From: Leucosporidium creatinivorum
Lineage: Eukaryota; Basidiomycota; Microbotryomycetes; Leucosporidiales; Leucosporidiaceae
NCBI GenBank assembly: GCA_001600635.1
Contig: BCKL01000001.1
Span: 1,530,808-1,594,807, forward strand
DNA: 64,000 nt
Direction: 5' to 3'
Under the pieces are notes generated by a model that worked only from the letters and a program-made list of their open reading frames with translations, was not told where the DNA came from and ran no database searches. The position numbers and the translations under genes are program-made. Positions 57,711-64,000 of the stretch are shown here, piece by piece. How positions within the stretch are numbered: position 1 is the stretch's first letter; every line of letters begins with the position of its first letter.

Positions 57711-60700
57711 CTATGAGAGACCGATGATCTCTCCGTCGTCGAGGAGCTGGTGGTCGAACTGTGTGGGCGGAGAGCGAGGTCAGCGAAGGGAGGTAGAGAA
57801 GAGAGGAATTGAGACGCACGAAACCGGGGCGAGTCGAGAGTCCGGGCATGGTCTGCATCTCGCCGACGAGCTGTGAGGGGCGAAGGTGGTCAGCGGAGTG
57901 AACAGGAAAGAGGGCGATGCGAGACCTACGGGGTAGATGAATCCAGCTCCAGCCGACATCTTGACGGTTCGGATGGGGAGGGTGAAGCCTGTACGAGTCG
58001 ACGAGTCACGAGGTCAGCCTCGATCGAAGCGCGAGAACGAGCGAGCAACTCACCAGATGGTGCTCCCTTCTGCTTGGGGTCGTGCGAAAGCGAGAGATGG
58101 GTCTTGGCCATGCAGATGGGCAAGTGGCTGAAGCCCTGCTCGGTGTAGCGGGCAATGCGAGCCTCGGCCTCCTCCGAGTACTTTTCGGCGAGGGTAGAAG
58201 ATCAGCCAACATCCTCAGCCTTCTCTCGAGAGACAAACGCACCTCAACGTCCTTAGCACCGTACATCTCCTTGGCGATCGTCTCAATTTTCTCCTTCACG
58301 CTCAAGTTGTCCTCGTACAGGAACTTGAAGGGGTTGTCCTCCTTGCACGCCTCGATGACGGCCTCTCCGAGCTCGATAGCTCCGAGTCCTCCCTCGGCCC
58401 AGAGGGTAGCAGGGACAGCGGCATCGGCTCCAGCGGCGAGAGCGGCCTTCTGCACGAGGGCCGTCTCGGCGTCCGTGTCGTTGCTGTTGGTGTCCATCGG
58501 TAGGAAGGTCAGCTTGAGCGCGAGGGCGAGACGAGAGAGAGAGGAAAGAACGAACGTGAAGCGGTTAACGCAGACGATGACCTTGACGCCCATCTTGCGG
58601 GCGTTCTCAATGTGCTTGACGAGGTTGGTGCAGCCCTTCTCGAGGATCTCGAGGTTCTCGTTGAGGTAGACCTCGGGGAGGGGCTTTCCGGGGGTGACGT
58701 CGGGTCCTCCGCCGTGCATCTTGAGCGCGCGGATCGTGGCGACGAGAACGACGGCGTTGGGCTTGAGGCCCGAGATGCGGCACTTGATGTTGCAGAACTT
58801 CTCCATTCTATTTTGAAGCGAGGAGGTCAGCGAGGCAGCGTGAGAAGAGAGAGAGAGTGCGAGACTAACCCGATATCAGCGCCGAACCCAGCCTCGGTAA
58901 TCACGTAACCGTTCTTATCCTCGCTCTCTCCCTCCTCGATTCCCGCGAGTTTGAGCGCAATCTTGTCGGCCAAGATGGACGAGTTGCCATGGGCGATGTT
59001 GGCGAAGGGACCAGCGTGCACGAAGACGGGGGTTCCCTCGAGCGTCTGCATGAGGTTGGGCTTGATCGCATCCTTCATGAGGATGGCGAGGGATCCAGTC
59101 GCTCCAATGTCGTCGCAGGTGATGGGCACACCGGCCATCGACTCGCCGATAACCATCTTGCCGAGGCGGTTGCGCATGTCGGGAAGATCGTTCGAGAGGG
59201 CGAGGACGGCCATCGTCTCGGAGGCGACGGCGATGTCGAATCCAGTGTCGAGCGTCTTGCCCTGCTCGGTCTTGGCGAGGCCGGTGGTGACCTTGCGGAG
59301 GTAGCGGTCGTTGGTGTCGACGACGCGGTTCCAGGTGATCTTGGAAGGGTCAATGTCGAGGCGGGCGAAAGCCGAGACTTCCTCGTCGGTCAGGTCGTCG
59401 GGGTTGGTCTTGGTGATGCCGAGCTTCTCGAGACGCTTGAACATGATGGGGGCGAAGGTGCGGACGCCCTTCTTGGCGGGGCACAGGCGGTTGAAGAGTT
59501 GCTGTGCGAGGAAATGGAGTGAGAGATCAGCTCGGCTCAAACGCCCCACTTCAACGACGAGAACTCACCTTGTCGGTCTGAGTCGACTCGTGGAAGTAGC
59601 GAGCCGAGATGGCAGCAGCGAGCAAGTTGTTGGCGGCGGTGGTAGCGTGGATATCACCAGTCAAGTGAAGGTTGAACTCGTCCATGGGGATGACCTGCGA
59701 GTATCCTCCTCCGGCGGCTCCTCCCTTGATCCCGAAAGTAGGTCCCTGCGAGGGCTGGCGAACGCAGGCGAAGGCCGACTTGCCGAGGTGAGCACCGAGA
59801 GCTTGGGCGAGTCCGATGGTCGTGGTCGACTTGCCCTCGCCGAGGGGAGTGGGAGTGATGCCGGCGACGACAATGTACTTTCCATCGCTGTTAGTGTAGG
59901 GAGTCAGCGATGTAGCTCTAGATAGTGGAAGAAAGCTTGAAACTCACCGACGGTGCTTGAGCGAGTCGAGAATCTCGAGCTTGACCTTGGCCTTGTAGCG
60001 ACCATACATCTCGAGGTCGTGAGCGGGAATTCCAATCTCGGCAGCGAGGACGTCGATAGCCTTGGGAGTCTGAGCCTTGGCGATGGTGATGTCGCTATAG
60101 TTCCGCGCAAGTCAAGGATCAGCCTTTGAACTTTCTCATCGCCGAAGCCGAGCAGTCAAGACGAACCTGGGAACGTCCTTGAGGAGGTTGAGCTTGAGGG
60201 GCTTGATAGACCTCTTCTGACTCTTCTCAAGGGCGCGTTGAGCGGCAATGATCGAGTTCTCCATGAGCATGGCGACGGTCATGGGTCCGACTCCTCCGGG
60301 GACGGGAGTGACATAGGAAGCGACCTGCGAGGCCGACTCAAAGTCGACGTCGCCGACGAGACGGGAGCCAGACTTCCTGGTGGCGTCTGTTGTGTAGCTG
60401 GTCAGCCTCGGAGCGTCGAGGAGAGGTAAGGGAAGAGACGAGCTCACCGTCGATGAAGTTGGTTCCAACGTCGATAACGACGGCTCCGGGCTTGAGCCAC
60501 GAACCCTGGACAAACTTGGCCTGTCCGATAGCAGCGACGACAATGTCGGCTTGCTTAACCTGTTGCAGTGCAGAGGGAGAAAAGAAATCAGCTCCCCGCA
60601 CTTTCTCTCCTTAGCGCTTCGAGCCGACGACGCTACGCACGATGGACTCGAGGTTTTGAGTGCGCGAGTGACATTGGGTGACGGTGGCATCCTTGCGACG

Positions 60701-61608
60701 GAGGAGGGCGCAGACGGGGCTGCCGACAATGTCGGAGCGACCGAGCACGACGGCGTGCTTGCCCGCAATGTTGATGCCCGTCGACTCGAGCAGGAGCATC
60801 ACTCCGGCGGGGGTGCAAGGCGAGAAGAGGGGAGCCGAGGCGCGCGAGGAGAGCAGTCCGATGTTGTAGGCGTGGAATCTGTGGTGTAGTAAGGTCAGTA
60901 CAAGCTTATCGCCCTGCTAAGCGCGACGAAACGCACCCGTCGACATCCTTCTCGGGAGAGACGGCCTCTGTGATCCTCCTCTCTCCCTCCCTGCCGATAG
61001 TATCGCTAAGAGGGAGCTGGACGAGCAGTCCATGGACGGAATCATCGTTGTTCAGGCGCTCGACCTCGCGCATGACCTCGTCCTCTCCGACGCCATCCTC
61101 GGGCCCTCCCAGGACGACGAGGGTGCACTTGATGCCGGCCTCTGCGGCGGCCTTGAGCTTCATCTTGACATAGGTGGACGAGTCGGAGCGGGCGCCCTGT
61201 TGGATGATGGCCAGGTGAGGTTGGAAACGAGGGAACTTGGCTTGAGTGGCCTTGATGCGGGTAGCAATGTCGGCGCGGATGGAACTGGACGACGAGTCAA
61301 GCGTTAGCGGGAAGCTCTGTAGTAAGGCAGAGAGGTAGCAGGGCTGTAGGAGAGCAGTAGACGTACCCAGCCATTTGGTTTCCATCGATGATTTGAGCTT
61401 GGTTGCTCATGGCGGAAGTAGCGAGGGAGCGGGAGGAGAGAGAGAGGTTCAAGGAGGAGCGCGAGAGGTTGAAAGCGGGGAGAGGGGCAATTCCAGTTGA
61501 ACTGAGGGTAAGGAGGGTGGTAGGGCGAATAAAAGAAGATTGAAGGGTACTCAGGGAGCGGGAATATGTACTAGTACGAGACACGACACTCCGACGGCAG
61601 GCGAGCAT
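57711..61608 (-). CDS. Trifunctional C1-tetrahydrofolate synthase with mitochondrial presequence
   Basis: The N-terminal dehydrogenase/cyclohydrolase domain shows [20 protein letters not shown] (catalytic Lys), [44 protein letters not shown] and [20 protein letters not shown]. The formyl-THF synthetase domain follows: [20 protein letters not shown] (P-loop), [60 protein letters not shown], and the C terminus [15 protein letters not shown]. The enzyme interconverts 10-formyl-, methenyl- and methylene-THF. The ATG at 61608 begins a 66-residue basic, Ser-rich presequence; a second in-frame ATG at 61410 ([15 protein letters not shown]) matches the usual cytosolic start, so one gene may supply both compartments. 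Over ten introns. Confidence 0.94.
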
Positions 61609-61847
61609 CTAACCAGAGACCAGCGAAGGTGTCGACCGAGGGTAAAGGGAGATGGGAAAGGTTGAAGCAGGGGAGGCTGCTCAAGGGGCGTAGTAAGGGA
61701 CTACTTCTGTAGCACGGTAGATCCAGTCTCTGTACAAGAGCTGAGCCGATCGGAGATGGGAGAAGGAGCGAAACCTCGACTTTCGCGTCTCTGGGCACTT
61801 TTCGTCGCTTGCCTTCCTGCACCTCATCAGCTCGTCACTCTCCCACC
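61609..61847. promoter_or_regulatory. Divergent promoter, C1-THF synthase / tRNA m3C methyltransferase
   Basis: 239 bases between start codons. CTGTAGC and CTGTAC words occur at about 61705-61737. No TATA box. Inferred from gene orientation. Confidence 0.45.
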
Positions 61848-63559
61848 ATGTCGGACACGCCGATCCAGCTGAGCTCCCCTCACGATTCGGTCGAAGTGCT
61901 GCCCATCTCCCCTTTGGCAGAGCAGTCCAACATCCCCCTCCGGATCAAACGAACAGGGCCTCAACTCTTGCACAACGAGCTCGTAGGGGAGGAACTCATC
62001 GCTGGAGCTCCTTCTAGGAATGGTGGAAGGCTCTTGGAGGAGGGAAGGGATCCTTGGACTCATAACGCTTGGTGAGCTAGAGCTCAGCTCCCTTCTTTCG
62101 CTTCGTCGGGAGCTCACCGCTCTGATGCCAACAGGGACAAGGTCGAATGGGACGAGGAGCAAGAGAAGCTTGCTCAACAAGCTGTCGAAAAGCAGATGAC
62201 TATGGCCGTGCCGCCCGAGCTGCAGGAGGAGTACAACGCCAACCCCGCCTCCTTCTGGGATACCTTCTACGCCAACGTCAAGGGTATGTCGTCTGCTTGA
62301 AGATCGAGGAGCATGTACTGATACACTGCTACACCATAGACGGCTTCTTCAACGATCGCGCCTGGCTTCGGACCGAATTCTCGGACCTCGCCGAAGCAGT
62401 CAAAGCCGATGTTCGTCTCTTCTTGCTCCTTCTCCTCTCTCACGGCTCACTAACCCACTCTAATACGCACAGGCCGGTTCCAAACGCATCGTCGAGATCG
62501 GCTGCGGCCCGGGAAACACCCTCTTCCCCCTCTTCGCCGCCTCCTCCAACCCCGAACTCCAACTGCACGGCTACGACTTCTCGAAAGAGGCGGTCGAGCT
62601 GGTCAGGAACAACCCGGCGTTTGATCCGAAGCATTGTACGACCGGGGTGTGGGATCTGAGTAGTAAGGAGGGACTGCCGGAAAGCTTGGAGGAGGGCAGT
62701 GTCGATATCGCGATCATGATCTTTGTCCTCTCGGCGCTGCATCCTGATGAGTGGGCGCAGGCGGTCAAGAATGCATGGACCGTACGTCTGTCTCCCTCTC
62801 TCGCCTTCCTCCTTCTCCCTTCCTCGACCGGACGAGCGAGCTGACCTCGGTGCTCGGCGCTCGGCTTTGAAACAGATGCTCAAGCCCGGAGGAGTGCTCC
62901 TCTTCCGTGACTATGGGAGGAACGACATGGCTCAGCTGAGGTTCAAGGGCAATAGGTTCATGCAGCCTGGTCTGTATGTGCGAGGTGATCACACGAGGGT
63001 CTACTTCTTCGAGCGGGGTGAGTTACGGTTTTCGGCGCTGAGGGAGAGGCGAGGGAATGTGGAGTTGACACTGACCCTGACTTTCAATCACAACAGACGA
63101 GCTCGTAGCCATGTTTGGCGGCCCCAAATCCTCTCCTTCCGCCAGCACCCCCGCCGCTTCCTCCTCCGAAGAACCTCCCTCCCTCTTCCCCCTCTCCCTC
63201 GACGCCTCTTCATCAACAGAAGACGAAGCAGCAGCAGCAGAGGACTCTCCACCAACAGTCTCTCTCTCCGCCATCTCCCCCTCCGCCCTCGCCCTCCAAT
63301 CCCCCTCCAACCCCTACCGCTTCGAACTCCTCCGGCTCGGCGTGGATCGCAGACTGTTATTGAATCGGAAGAAGCAGTTGAAGATGTATAGGGTTTGGCA
63401 GCAGGTGAGTTCTGAGCTTTCTCCTCCGCTGAGGTTAATGGGGAGGACGAGAGGCAAGCAGAGCTGACCCGTTTCTCGCTCGGCGCTCGCTCGCAGGGGA
63501 GGTGGAGGAAACCTTTGGACCCAGAGACCGAGACCGAGGCGGAGACCGAGGAGAAGTAG
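61848..63559 (+). CDS. tRNA N3-methylcytidine methyltransferase (Trm140/METTL2 type)
   Basis: Eight or so exons. SAM-dependent methyltransferase modifying C32 of some tRNAs. Key blocks: DPWTHNAW joined to [53 protein letters not shown], the SAM-binding motif [80 protein letters not shown]-type [18 protein letters not shown] and [20 protein letters not shown] with [16 protein letters not shown] Ser/Pro/Ala-rich insert of about 70 residues sits between the ERDEL block and the final conserved segment, where most members have only a short loop. The N-terminal start at 61848 is the first ATG after a pyrimidine-rich leader. Confidence 0.93.
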
Positions 63560-63654
63560 AGAATTACACATGCACACCCTAGTAATGAAGTGATCAAGCA
63601 TATCAACACATCGCACTGCCTTCTTACAAACCGAACCTCGTCCTGCTCGCCTGC

Positions 63655-64000
63655 TCAATCCTCCTCAAGCGAAGGATGCCACACCGTCTCCTCCTCTGCC
63701 CCCCTGTTGCCCCTCTTAACCCTCTCACAGCCTCTCAAGAACCTCCACCTCGCCCTAACCACCTCCTCCTCCCTTCCCTCCAACTCGGCTTCCTTGCCCC
63801 TCCTCATAATCTTTTGATCCTCCCCCGGCGACCAGAGGATCGCGGGGGATTGGCCTTGGAGGAGGAGGGAACAGCACGAGGTGGAGAGGGGGAGGGAGAA
63901 GGAGGTGTAGTAGTAGATGCCGCGGAGGTGGTGCGTCGGGAGGGAGGGGAAGAGGGTCGAGAGATGGGTGAGGGGGTCGGTCAGCGAGGGGGCGGCGGCA
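63655..64000 (-). CDS. C-terminal end of an unrecognised protein (runs off the window)
   Basis: A minus-strand frame stays open from the window edge to a stop at 63655, about 115 codons. It reads LTDPLTHLSTLFPSLPTHHL, RGIYYYTSFSLPLSTSCCSL, LLQGQSPAILWSPGEDQKIM, then an Arg/Glu-rich part (EEEVVRARWRFLRGCERVKR) and ends TVWHPSLEED. Codon third positions are rich in C/G, as in the other genes here, which supports coding. I do not recognise it; the 5' part is missing. It converges with the methyltransferase gene over 95 bases. Confidence 0.6.
   Translation of the reverse strand, partial: AAAPSLTDPLTHLSTLFPSLPTHHLRGIYYYTSFSLPLSTSCCSLLLQGQSPAILWSPGEDQKIMRRGKEAELEGREEEVVRARWRFLRGCERVKRGNRGAEEETVWHPSLEED

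Overview
This is a GC-rich window from a fungal nuclear genome. Genes are dense and lie on both strands. Nearly every gene is cut by short introns of about 50-90 bases that begin GTRNGT, end in CAG or TAG, and carry a conserved CTGAC/CTGAT branch site close to the 3' end. The gene set (TIM54, a mitochondrial-type ferredoxin, CDC4, CHM7, NPR2, class II DAHP synthase) together with this intron style and base composition suggests a basidiomycete yeast, most likely Microbotryomycetes/Sporidiobolales (Rhodotorula-like). That placement is an inference. I see no bacterial operons, tRNA, rRNA, CRISPR array or transposon.

Layout. 0-7 kb: the 3' end of a PFU-domain gene (+), then on the minus strand a vacuolar Ca2+/H+ exchanger, a four-helix MARVEL-type protein and a class II DAHP synthase. 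7-11 kb (+): REI1-type 60S maturation factor and a type I membrane protein. 10.8-16.7 kb (-): mitochondrial methionyl-tRNA synthetase, a tandem CCCH zinc-finger protein and a Zip3/HEI10-like RING protein. 16.8-18.5 kb (+): CHM7. 18.8-25.6 kb (-): a YTH-domain m6A reader and an Hst3/Hst4-type sirtuin. 26.3-33.9 kb (+): two low-complexity proteins of unknown function and CDC4. A 1.6 kb stretch without genes follows, then an Aha1 co-chaperone with an unexpected C-terminal membrane segment. 37-39 kb: an 805-base run of N inside one arm of an inverted duplication, then a DOPA-dioxygenase-family gene (-). 39.6-48.4 kb (+): TIM54 and the meiotic helicase HFM1/MER3. 48.5-50.7 kb (-): NPR2. 50.9-53.9 kb (+): ferredoxin and a second type I membrane protein. 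54-57.5 kb (+): the other arm of the inverted duplication with an unrecognised gene, directly followed by its diverged paralog. 57.7-61.6 kb (-): trifunctional C1-tetrahydrofolate synthase with a mitochondrial presequence. 61.8-63.6 kb (+): tRNA m3C methyltransferase. The window ends in a partial minus-strand gene.

Most genes are unrelated housekeeping functions. Points that stand out are: a small unrecognised protein family (two visible paralogs plus probably a third copy hidden by the N run) associated with a recent or artefactual inverted duplication; the membrane-anchored Aha1; a 6-base and a 12-base microexon, each restoring a family-consensus motif; two meiotic crossover (ZMM-type) genes; and recurring short motifs inside introns (TCGGCG/CGCCGA) and upstream regions (GCTGTAG/CTACAGC).
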